The position numbers and the translations under genes are program-made. A DNA stretch of 64,000 nucleotides, taken from contig NC_046674.1 of the NCBI RefSeq assembly GCF_003369915.1, positions 14,508,001-14,572,000 on the forward strand, in the 5' to 3' direction. This DNA comes from Drosophila miranda. Its lineage: Eukaryota > Arthropoda > Insecta > Diptera > Drosophilidae. Position 1 is the stretch's first letter, and each line of letters starts with the position of its first letter. The notes beneath the pieces were generated by a model that made no database searches, was not told where the DNA came from, and saw nothing but the letters and a program-made list of their open reading frames with translations. Shown here one piece after another: positions 11,133 to 22,414 of the stretch.

Positions 11133-13985
11133 CAGACAACGTCTCATATAATTATGCAAAAAGGAGAAGAATAGAAGAAAGACCGACCCCATTACTTAAT
11201 TATGTCTCACCCACTAACCTAATTTTATGCATGGCCAATGCCGACACCCATCTCCAGCCACATTTGCATCTGCAGCCACATCCGCATCAGGTTGCGATAC
11301 CTATTTTCAATACTTGGAGTGGCCTCCTGTGGCCTCTTGAACGTTGCCTTCGAGTCGGCCGTCTCCTATCGGAGACGCTGCATCTGCAGCAGCCACAGCC
11401 TCGACGTCAATGCTACTTGCCACTTGATTGGACGCTTGTGTATGCTAATTATGGTTTTGGCTTGTGTTCGACCAGGCCCAAAGGGAATTTCCATTATTTT
11501 TAGTCGATTTGTCACACTGGGATACTGCATTGAGAGACCGAGAAGGGGGATTCCAATTTAGAAAAGCTTTGAGATGGCTGACAGGAAGCTGGAAATGGAT
11601 CTATCAAAAGAATCTTCCAGCTAAGGATTCGTGGAATTCTCGTAGGATGTTATTCAAAGAACTTTTAGAACCCCCAACTTCTCCCCAATGTTTGGGTCTT
11701 TTTCCCATAACTTGATCTTTAATGAGGATACACTCTTGTTTGCCCGGCAATATTATCTCAGCCATGCCACATAAATTAGCCCAGAGAGCGGATAGCAGAT
11801 ACATTTTGGCTGCTGTCCAGTCTGAAATAAGAGCCACATACTAGCGTTTGATAGCGTTTTCTCTTGAATATCCTTCTGCTTTGTGTGCTTCTGACGGCTT
11901 CTGAGTTTCGTCAAACGAACAAATTGCTGCCACAAGCACAAACATCCTCTATGGCCCGCCCGCCCCCTCGATCTTTGGGGCATCATCTTTGCTTCTAATT
12001 TCTGGCTTTGCTCTCCTCCGCCCTCCGCCCTTCGTCTTTTGTTAACTGGTTCGAGAACGGGTTAAAGTTAAATGTGGATGGAGTCCCCTCTCGGGAGTCC
12101 CCCGCATAGCCCGCATACCCCGCGCCCCGTGGGCAGACCACGACAACAGAGAGAACAACTTGAGCACGTTCAACGCATTTTCTCATCAACGTCGTCGAAA
12201 TTGCACTCAATTTTTGAAGGCTGCTGACGGGCCTTCCCCTTCCTATTCCTCGTCCTCCATCCTGCTAACGTTCTTGCCTCCCAATCCTACTCCGCGTCAG
12301 TGTCCGCGTCCGGATCTAAGTAATATTTCGTTTTCCTTTTCTTTTTTCGGTGGAAATGCATTGTTAGGAGGCGTCGGCGTGAGGCGTCCACATGGCATGG
12401 AGAGGGTATGCGGAGGGTGTCATGAGACTGTCAGCCAATTTGCGATGATTGATTGTAATTTGATGGAAGACTCATAGTACTCGTACTGGGGCCCAAGGTG
12501 AAATAGGAAAAGTCATTAGGATCTGATGGAGGGTAGGGGCTCCCCGCAAAAAGGAAGTATTAAACTTGATCTTTGCCTGGAGTTTCTGTAGAAACATCTT
12601 GTTTAGTACAGATAAGTAAAGGGTATTCCGAGTGCCGCATAAACAGATCCTTCTTCTGTGCTTCTGTGCTTCTGTTCTTCTGCTCTTCTGTTGATGTGGC
12701 AGGCATCTGCCGCCTATACGGCGGATATCTGCTCTGCTCGTGCATTACGGAGTAATGCTCCCTCTATATTTTGTGGCAGCATCCAGCAGCAGGTGGTTTA
12801 TATGGCAAGTCGTCGGCGACTGCTGGCATTATAACTTGCTCTTTGCCCGCCCCCCCAGTGCCACTTCTATAGCCCCTACAGTTTTATATAAGAACTTGGA
12901 ATTCACGTTCTTTGTGCGCATTGCGTTTGGAAATTGGATTGACAGTGTCTGGGGCAGGGGCAGGGGCAGGGACAGGGGCAAGAGCTAAGCCACAAGTTTT
13001 CCAGTTAACTTAAGTAGAATTAAAAATCACAATTTAATTAAATGCAAGTGAAAAATGTCATTCGCTTTTGCGGCTTGCCCCACTGCGAACTTTATGGCCT
13101 AAGGCCAATGCAATTGTTCTAATTATTTCACAGTTGAGCGACAGGCACGTGCCCTCGTACCCAGAATCCAGCAAACCACTCTCCCTCCTTCCGGTCTTCC
13201 CATGCCCCATGCCCCGTGCCCCATGCCCCCCTAACTGGCTCACGTTCTGCGGAAATGTTTACCGAAAGGAGAGCTGGCGAGGATTAGGCAAGCGTGAAAT
13301 GCAACTGAATCGCTTCCGACGGATCTGTCCCGGCCTGGGCTGGGCTGTGGCATTATAATGCACAAATGTTTGCACTTGTCTCTGCTAAGTGGGTTCACTT
13401 GTTCCAGCGCCTCATTTCGAGGACACTCAAGGAATGGAGCTAATTCAAAATCCATTCCATTGATATCCGCATACACGATTTCTGAATCAGAGAAGCAGCA
13501 GAATCTGCTTGCAGTTCTAAACTGAAGAATTGCCGGATTAAAATCATTTAAAATCCAAGGATACTCGGAAAATCACAAAGTTTCGATTGGAAGCGCACAC
13601 TTTTGATGGAAACAGTGGGAAAAACTCAAATGTAGACAAATTGGGGCCTTGAATGATTGAGTCCCAAAGAATCCTTGGGACTGGACCAATTGAAAACAAA
13701 GCCGTTCCTGCACTCCAATGCGGAGCCCAGGCTCATGTATAATTTCCAGAAAGTCCATTTGGACACAGCCTAGACACCAGCACGGGCAGCAGCATAGAAA
13801 GCAGTTGTAAACAAAAACGTTTCAACTTACTTGCAAATTTAATGAACGCAAATGCAAGCCAACAGAACAAAAAAAGATCGGAAAATGAAAAAGCCAGAAA
13901 CGCAGTTGGTGGCCCACAGCCTCCCTCGTGCTATAATCACACACACAAAATGCATTCGGACGACGCTTAAGTAAACTTCTGGGGG

Positions 13986-14034
13986 GCCCTGTCCTGCCCG
14001 GCCCTGCCCGGCCCTGCCCGGCCCGGCCCGGCCC
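13986..14034. repeat. GGCCCTGCCC / GGCCC tandem repeat
   Basis: A run of CCCGGCCCTG units degrading into CCCGG units. It is the complement-like partner of the tract at 11107-11132, 2.9 kb away. Confidence 0.75.
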
Positions 14035-15968
14035 TCTCAGACACGCCGCAAACTTGACTTGTGGGTCAACTGGCAGGTCCCCAAACCCCAGGCCCAAACC
14101 CAAACCCAAACCCAAACCAATCCAATAAGAGCAATAGAAGGCCCAGCCCTAGCCCCAGTTCCAGCCCCAGCTCACAGCTTTGCTCGCAGGCCCTTCGACA
14201 CACAACAAAAAAATCTACAAAATTCAATTAATTTAAATGCATCTACTATACATACATACATATAGTGTATATGTATATCCGGAAGGAGGAGGACCGCCGG
14301 ATCACTTTACAATGTAAATCTCAAGAGTGCGATGCCCCAGCAGCTGCCGCTGCTTTTTGTGCTTTGCATTTTTTCTATTTGAGAGATGTTTTTTGTACCG
14401 TTAAGCGGCGCGGCGTCAACGAAAAAAAATCTGAATCTGCCGAAAAAAAAAAGTACAAGGTCTGAGGTCCCTTCAAAGGCAAGAAGATGGCCAGAGAACA
14501 AGAAGTACTACAAACAGCGCCTTATGTTGCGGTCGGAATTTAAAACTATGAACTAATGAAGCGGACTGGAGAATGGAGAATGGAGCGGTATTTTAATGAT
14601 AGATGCCCCAACAAAAATATAGACTTCTTTGGAATAGAATAGGTAGTGGGAAATTGCACTTTAATTTGCTCAAATTTGTCCCTTTAGAGTCGTAGATAAT
14701 AATAATCTTTGTCGTACCCTAGCCCTGGAAATTTACCTGTTTCCCCCTCTTGTGTTGGCAGATATTTGTGAATTTAATTAATAACCAACAGCTCATGCGA
14801 TAAGAAACTAAAAAAATTGAAATCTCCATGATTTATGGAAAATCGCTTGACGCTTTCGCCGCGCAGCTTCTGTTTTGTTGCCCCCCAGCTCTAAGCTCAT
14901 CTGGTGTCCCCAATCAACTCCCTTAGTAAATAGTTTTTGTTAATAATTCGTTCTGTTGGTTGACCAGAAAATCCTCTGGCGACCAGAAACCCCTCTCAAT
15001 CTCTCTCTGTCTCTCTCTCTCTGGGCATGTGAGCATTGGGGGGGAAAGCGGAGCTCATGGTAAATTTATAAGTCTCTAATGCCCGTTTAAATCAGCGATA
15101 ATTGCATTTTATTTGCACTCTATTTCTGCAGTGCAGCATCCGTTCCCCAACGACAAATGCCATATTTGCGGCTTGTGTGAATTTCTCATTGGACCGCAGT
15201 TCAATTGATTTTTAATATATCCATTTGGGGTTTGTTTCTCGAAATTTATTTATAAAAGGTTCGACAGAGACTGATTTATTTTGTTGGGAATACATTTTAT
15301 TTCGAATTATTTGCACAGGCCCTGTTAATTAAGTTGATTTAGACAGTTTAATTGCTGCCAGTCCAGTCGATGGATGGGGGCGGTAGAGCCGTAGCTGTGG
15401 CTGTGGCCGTGGCTGGTGACGCGGAGGTGGTGGCTGGAGGATGGGGCTGGGGGGAGGATGGAGGCAATTATAGTTTGACAGTTCAATTAGATGCCGTGCA
15501 GCATTTGAATGGTTTGGAGGAACAAACGGATTTATGTTTGTGATAATCAAACTTTTATGCGATTTTTAACAGCTGGGCGGACGGTACAGCTCTCTCTCTC
15601 CCTCTCTGTCTCTGTCGCTCGGATTGAGTGAAAATTACGTATACGCCTGGATGGCTCCATTAGAAGAGGTGGGAATTCAAATGAGTTATGAGCTTATTAC
15701 GCAATACACCTTTCATTTTAAATTCCCTATAAAAAAAATTGAAATGCCCATTACGCATACGCCGCGGTGTCTCTGCATAGATTATTGCTTCAAAATTTAA
15801 TATAAAAATTCGAAAATATTTTTGGGCTCCACGATAGAACATTTTTCATTCTGCAAATCGCACAATTTCGAAAAGGAAACTTTTGCTCACTTTTCATAGC
15901 TCGAAATATTTGTATCGAGTGGAAAATTAAGTAAAGTTCTTAATTTCTCCAAAGCACAAACCACTAAA

Positions 15969-16081
15969 CACTGAAAAAAATTTAATGAAAAAATTCGAGT
16001 TCAATTCGATTTAAAACCAATGCAAAATATTAAAAGCATTCAAATGGCTTTAAATAAAAATCATTTAATTCTTTTTTAGTG
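15969..16081. mobile_element. Short AT-rich element with CACTRAAAAAA ends
   Basis: It begins CACTGAAAAAAA and ends CTTTTTTAGTG, imperfect inverted ends around about 90 bases of AT-rich DNA. It is similar in design to the elements at 4893 and 29854. Confidence 0.35.
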
Positions 16082-17036
16082 GAAAATCACGTTCACATGA
16101 TTTGGATTTACTCCATTTATTTGTTTTATTTATTTCATTCCGTATATTTTAGTTTTAGAAACTATAAAAAACAGATTTCAGCAGGCATAAATTGTAGTTA
16201 ATTTCACTTTCACACGTTTTTGATTTGAGTCCACTTATTACTTGGAAGAGCTTTTCCCAAAAATACGATTACTCCATGCGATTGTGGGTTCTTTCTGGCA
16301 TTGGGGGGCTGGAGTGCCCCGAGCCTTTTTTACCGTCAACAAAAATAAACCAATCAAACAAAACATAACGGAATCGAAAGGAAAGGAATCCTTAGGACCG
16401 TGCCGGAGAGAGGAGAGTCAGATGTACGTCGAGACGCGCCAAGCGCGCAACGCAAACTGAATCTGAGCCAAGCCGACACGAAACGATATTGGGAGCAGAG
16501 CGATGCCTGGCCTGAAGATTGAATGGTGCTGCTGCGTTGTGGCAGGATATCCCAAAGCATGGGGCACAAACAGCGACACCGACAGCGACAGCAACACCGA
16601 CACCGACGCCGACAGACACACACTCATGGACATGAGCATGGACATGCAAAAGGCGCAAAATCACTAGAGCCAGCGGCGCTGCCCTCACCACACACCCTCC
16701 CGACGCGGCTCAGGAATCCATTAGCACCAGGAGGGGTGCCCTGTCCCATCCGTCCACTTTTCTGGCTTTTCATTCATAAATCCAACTTGCACTTTTGTTT
16801 ACGTTGCCCCCAGGCCTGCGCAGGCGCCCTGCGAGTGCCAGTCCGAGTGCCAGTGCGAGTGCGAGTCCTGCTCCCCACCCCATTTTATGGGGACACCTGT
16901 TGGACTTTTGCTTCTGAATTTTTTGGCAATTGGTAGACCCGAAAATTGACCGTCCTGTCAATCAAAACTGAAACAAAACTTGAAGGCCTAAATGACTTAA
17001 TTGGACCCCCTTTTGGGCAGCAAAGTTTTCGGGGGC

Positions 17037-17043
17037 TATAAAA
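17037..17043 (+). promoter_or_regulatory. TATA box of the first Ir75-type gene
   Basis: TATAAAA lies 45 bases before the ATG at 17082. This leaves only a very short 5' leader. Confidence 0.6.
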
Positions 17044-17081
17044 GGGCCAGGTCAGCAGTCCGAAGAATCGTTCTGAATAAG

Positions 17082-19271
17082 ATGACACATTTGGCTCTGT
17101 ATCGTCTGCTGGTGTTCAATTTGCTGGAAATCAATTTGAGGGATGTCTTAGTGTTCCACTGCTGGTCGGAGCCGGGTAAGCCCCCGGGAGGTGGCCCTAT
17201 AATTTATGTTTATATTTCCATTTCTTAATTTCCAAGAGGCCTATCCTCTGGCTGGGATGATGAGTGAGAGCCACATCTATTCGCAATATATTCAACTGCA
17301 ACAGGATGCTGGCCTGGCCAACATACACAAGGACTACTTGGACAGCGATATCACCAAAATGGGTGTGATCCTTGACTTGGGCTGCCCGCAGGCTGCTCTT
17401 CTTACAAACCAGGTAAGTGGCTGGCCTTTGATTCTCACAGAAAAGGACTGAATCCCTGACTGAATTGCATGCAGTCCAGTCGCGCCCGACTCTATAACCG
17501 TCGCTTCCATTGGCTGCTATTCGATGAAATGGGTAACCTCACGAATCTGGCCGAACTCTTTGTCCGTGCCAACATCAGCCTGGATGCCGATGTGACCTAC
17601 ATCGAGCCGCGGGAGGGGGAAGCAACGGACGAGGAGGAAGAACTCTTTGTGTTGCATGATGTCTACAGCAAGGGCAGCCACTTGGGGGGCAGGCTCAACG
17701 TGACTATTGACCAGAGTATCCAGTGCAGTCGTACCGACTGCAGGATCAAGGACTACCTCAGCGATCTGCATGAGCGGACCAGGCTGCAGCAGCGCATGGA
17801 CTTGACCAACATCACCTTTCGAATGGCTGCCTTGGTAGGAGCGTACCACGAGTATTTCAATATATTTATTTATATATATATCCCTGCAGGTGTCCGTGAT
17901 GCCACTCACTTCGAAGGAGGAGATTCTTATGCGGTTCCTGAGCGGCGAAGAGGATGCCCACTTGGACTCGATTTCCCGCCTGGGCTATCGCCTCATCCTT
18001 CACATGCAGGACTTGCTACATTTCAAGTAAGCTCTGATCTGAGCTCTTGCCCTTCTTCAGGAGTTACCAGCTTGAAGTTTTCAGCTTGAGCTTCACTTGG
18101 GTGGGTGACTGGAGCATCCAGGATGCATTTGGCGGAGCCATGGGCCTGCTGGGCAATGAGTCGGTGGAGCTGTGCTCCTCTCCCTTCATTCCGACGTGGA
18201 ACCGCATTCACTATGTCCATCCCATGGTGGAGCTGGCCGAGTTTCGAGCGGTTTGTATATTCCGTACGCCGCACAATGCTGGGATCAAGGCGACCGTGTT
18301 CCTAGAGCCCTTCATGCCCAGCGTCTGGCTGGCCTTTGGGGCACTGCTAGTCCTCTCCGGGTGCCTGCTGTGGCTAATATTTCGCCTGGAGCAGCACGGG
18401 ATGCAGCGGTGCCTGGACTTTGTGCCCTCCCTGCTCACCAGCTGCCAGATCAGCTTCGGGGCTGCCTGCATACAGGGCTCCTACTTGCTGCCGAAGTCCA
18501 CGGGCGGCAGACTGGCATTCATCGCCATCATGCTCACCTCCTTCCTCATGTATAACTACTACACATCGATTGTGGTGTCCACACTCCTCGGATCGCCAGT
18601 GCGCTCCAACATAAGGACCGTGCAACAGCTGGCGGACAGCTCCCTGGACGTGGGCATCGATAATGTGCCATTCACCAAGGCCTACCTGACGGTAAGTTAT
18701 CTATTTTGTGGAGTCCCTGTATTAAAAAGACCTTCGACAGTCCTCGCCCCGTCCGGACATACGCAGTCTCTACAGACAGAAGGTGGAGAGCAAGCGGGAT
18801 CAAAGCACCGTCTGGTATGGGCCTGAGGAGGGGGTCCTCAAGGTGCGCGATCAGCCCGGGTTCGTGTACATCTCGGAGGGATCCTTCATTTACCACCATG
18901 TGGAGAAGCACTACCTTCCCCGGGAGATCTCCGACCTCAACGAGATCATGCTGCGGCACGAGGGCACCGTCTACCACATGATCCACCTGAACAGCTCCTA
19001 TCGAGAGCTAATCACCCAGCTGGAGGTGCGCCTCGTGGAGTGCGGCCTCACCTCGAAGCAGCGGCGCTTCTTCAGCAAAACGAGGCTGCAGACCTACTCC
19101 AACAGCTTCGTGATCCAGGTGGGAATGGAGTACGCTGCCCCACTGTTTCTATCCCTATTGGCAGGCTACTCCATCGCTCTGCTGGTTCTACTTCTGGAGC
19201 TGGCTTGGAAGCGAACCGAGAGGCAGGCGCCCATGACTATGAGGAGCAGTCTCTTGCTCCAGGAGCAGTGA
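17082..19271 (+). CDS. Ir75-type ionotropic receptor, copy 1
   Basis: Six exons (17082-17175, 17237-17412, 17475-17834, 17890-18026, 18061-18691, 18741-19271) join in frame to about 642 residues. IRs are chemosensory relatives of ionotropic glutamate receptors. The N-terminal domain (with the VLVFHCWSEP start typical of this clade) leads to a split ligand-binding domain. A conserved FRTPHNAG segment precedes M1 (PSVWLAFGALLVLSGCLLW), followed by a pore loop (SFGAACIQGS), a TM helix ending MYNYYTSIVVS, and a last TM helix near residue 610. The sequence and the region-75 neighbours (Grd, Cln3) point to the Ir75a/b/c cluster, whose D. melanogaster members sense short-chain acids. By position this may be the Ir75c counterpart, but that is a guess. 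The frame is intact. It is followed by two tandem relatives on the same strand. Confidence 0.88.
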
Positions 19272-19947
19272 AGAAGCAACGAATAAGCGAATAATCATTA
19301 TATTTAGTCGGGTAAGTAGAGGAGGATATCCATACCATACCTTAAATTTAATCTGCCGTATCCGGCTATTATTCCATGCTAATCCATAATCCATAAGTGA
19401 CCGATTTACCATTGCCTGTCAGTGTCAGTGGCTCAATTTTGTATTTTACGAGTATACTCAGACCCATTCCCAGACCCATTTCTATTACCATTAAGTTGTC
19501 AATTGTCAAGTTCACGTAGGACCGATGACTGATTCTGATTTGGGGGGCATATGACATTCTATACATTCGATTGTACACCTCCCCTCCTAAAGAAAAACGG
19601 CCAGAGAAGCGAATGCTTACACTTTGATTTTTATATTCATGTTTAATTAATGCTTAATTAACTCTTTACATTTATGTTATAAACAAAGTAGATTCTATTT
19701 AATTTTTCTGTTTTTCCTTTAAAACTAGAATATTTTATTTAATTATGGGTGTATTTCGTTTTGCTATTTAATTTTTTTCCGAGTGTAAAAAAAGCCACTA
19801 AAATCGCCAGTAAATATCATTCCATAAATCAGTCGAATGTACCCGTAGGAGGGGGTTATTCCACGGTTGATTCCTTCATGAATTATACATATAAACGTAT
19901 ACTTGATGGATTGATGGATTGATTATGTCGCATTATGCTTGGGCCCA

Positions 19948-19955
19948 TATATAAA
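19948..19955 (+). promoter_or_regulatory. TATA box of the second Ir75-type gene
   Basis: TATATAAA lies about 90 bases before the ATG at 20037. An initiator-like TCATT follows about 30 bases downstream. Confidence 0.5.
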
Positions 19956-20036
19956 CCCCTGTGGCATCGTAATCTGCATCATTATTTCTGGTCTAGTTCT
20001 GGCTCTCTTTTGAAATAATATCAATAAGATATAGAA

Positions 20037-22235
20037 ATGTGGGAATTGCACAGTTTCATATTGTATAATATTTTGCACATGGCCAAGATAAACCATGTCC
20101 TGGTACTGCATTGTTGGTCAGGGGAATGTGAGTATTCCTCAGATCAGATCAGATCGGACCACATCAGTCAGTTGCTTCTTTTATTAATATCTCTGCATCT
20201 CTGTACCCTGGCATTATACCCTCTAGCCCTGGCACACTTTGCACTCGTAGCCAACACGGGAAATGTCTTCACTCAATTCGAGGACCTCAACACGAAAACT
20301 CCACTTGAAGACCAGCTCCTGAGTCACAATATCCTCAGGTTGGGCGTCTTCATGGACAGCAATTGTGGTCAAAGCGAGAATATTTTACAAATGGCAAGTA
20401 TTACATGAATCTGGAGAATAGTATGATTAATATGATCTGTACATATGTATATCCTATGGACAGGCCAGCGACAGGAAACTCTTTAGCCATCGGTATCACT
20501 GGCTCATCTACGATCGGCTGCCGGGTCTCTCCCGAATGGAGACTCTCTTCAGCAGAGCCCAACTCTCTGTCGATGCTGATGTGACCTATGCCATAGGTGA
20601 TCTCGAGCCCACCAGCAGAGCCCTCTTCACTCTCTACGATCTGCACAACAAGGGCAGGCAGTTGGGTGGAGAGCTGAACATCACCGTGGACCAGGAAATC
20701 GTTTGCCATGAGCTGGAGTGCCGCGTCCAGCGCTATCTCAGTGATCTTCATACGAGAGATCGACTGCAGCATCGGAAGTCCCTAACTGGAATGATCATGA
20801 GAGCCACTGCAGCGGTGCGTGAAGATCTTTGACAGATTTAACAGATAGACTGATATTGATTCAATCCAAAGGTCAACTCCATGCCACTGAACACCTCGCA
20901 AGAGATAATCCTCAGCTTCATGGAAACCAGAGACCGGATCCATCTCGATACGTACGCCCGCCTGGGCTACCAGTCGCGCCAGCCACTCCGAGAGATGTTG
21001 GACTGCAAGTAGGGAATTGATTGAATTTACAAAAACACAATCTTCCACAAGGTTTTTTGTTGAAGGTTTGAGTATATGTTTCGTGACCGCTGGACAGGCG
21101 ATGGCAACGTGTCGGGTGGCATGATCGGTGACTTGATCACCGAGGCGGCAGATCTGTCGATAGCCCCCTTCATCTACTCCTTTGATCGGGCGCTGTTCAT
21201 AAAGCCCCTCACGAAGTTCAGTGTCTTTCGCGACGTGTGCATGTTCCGTAACCCCCGATCGGTGTCGGCTGGCCTGAGTGCCACCGAGTTCCTGCAGCCC
21301 TTCAGCGGCGGTGTCTGGCTGGCATTCAGTCTGCTGCTGATTGTGGCCGGCTGCATGCTCTGGGCGACCTTCCGCATGGAACGTCTGAGGGAATGGAGAC
21401 CCTCGTTGCTGACCAGCTGCCTGATCTCCTTTGGGGCTGGCTGCATTCAGGGGGCCTGGCTCACACCCCGCTCCTTGAGCGGCCGCATGGCTTTCTATGC
21501 ACTGATGCTTACCTCCTTCCTGATGTACAACTACTACACGTCGATCGTGGTGTCCAAGCTGCTCGGGCGGCCGGCCAAGTCGAGCATCCGCACACTCCAG
21601 CAGCTGGCGGACAGCAGCCTGCAGGTGGCCATAGAGCCGACCCCCTACACGCTCGTATACGTGACCACCTCCGATCAGCCGGACGTCCACAGTCTGTACT
21701 TGAAAAAGGTGGCAGGCAGCAAGCAATCGCCGGATCACATCTGGATGTCCACCGAGGAGGGGGTCAAGCGGATGCGGGATAAGGCAGGCTTCGTCTACAT
21801 TGCCGGGGCGGCCACCGCCTACGAGTTTGTGCGGAAGCACTTCCTGCCCCATCAGATCTGTGAGCTGAACGAGATACCACTACGCGATGCCTCGCACACC
21901 CACACCGTGGTACTGAAGTCCTGCCCCTATGCGGAACTCTTTAGATTAAAGTATTACCCTAGTTTCCTAGCCACTAAGGTGTTCCCAAGTCTATCCCGTC
22001 TATTTCCAGCGAGCTGCGAATGCTGGAGACGGGGATCCACTTCAAGCACGAGCGCTACTGGATGCGGACCAAGCTCCACTGCTACCAGCACAATCACTCG
22101 GTGGCCGTGGGCCTGGAATACGCTACACCCCTGTTCATTCTGCTTCTGGGATCGATTGTACTTTGTGTGGGGCTACTGGGCCTGGAGGTGCTGTGGCACA
22201 GGCACAGGCACGGGCACACGGCTCTCCGCCACTGA
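20037..22235 (+). CDS. Ir75-type ionotropic receptor, copy 2
   Basis: Six exons (20037-20127, 20227-20393, 20464-20814, 20872-21008, 21066-21950, 22010-22235) give about 618 residues with no stops. The same landmarks as in copy 1 are present: VLVLHCWSGE near the N-terminus, DADVTY, FRNPRS before M1, pore-loop SFGAGCIQGA, MYNYYTSIVVS, and a C-terminal TM helix (FILLLGSIVLCVGLLGLEVLW). Intron 2 must use a GC-AG donor (ATG then GCAAGT at 20394), since no suitable GT site is nearby. Compared with copies 1 and 3 it lacks the intron after the TLVYVTT position. A His-rich tail (HRHRHGH) closes the protein. It may be the Ir75b counterpart by order; this is not certain. Confidence 0.87.
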
Positions 22236-22373
22236 GGTGAGACCAAGGTCAATACCATTTATATATTTTTTTTTGCAGGCAAATTGGTGCAATTTTAGAA
22301 CAAACAGCGACTAAAGTGAAGGCTGCTGTTGACAGGCAAATTGATTTCTCTAGAATGGCTACAATGGCTCCCC

Positions 22374-22380
22374 TATAAAA
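22374..22380 (+). promoter_or_regulatory. TATA box of the third Ir75-type gene
   Basis: TATAAAA lies only about 41 bases before the ATG at 22415. The transcript leader would therefore be around 10 bases unless another start is used. Confidence 0.5.
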
Positions 22381-22414
22381 GAAGCAGCCACTGGCCACCG
22401 TGTCAAAGTAAACA

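Larger units (their letters stand above)
10208..17036. other. Non-coding region between Grd and the ionotropic receptor cluster
   Basis: No open frame in 6.8 kb looks protein-like: all are short and compositionally biased. The region holds CAG/CTG runs (10384-10402), GGGCC-type tandem repeats (11107-11132 and 13986-14034), a CAAACC array (14096-14118), CT tracts (14998-15021 and 15590-15612), a GACACC-like tandem tract (16572-16620), and an AT-rich TIR element (15969-16081). It probably contains the promoter and any 5' untranslated exons of Grd, but I cannot place them. Confidence 0.5.
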
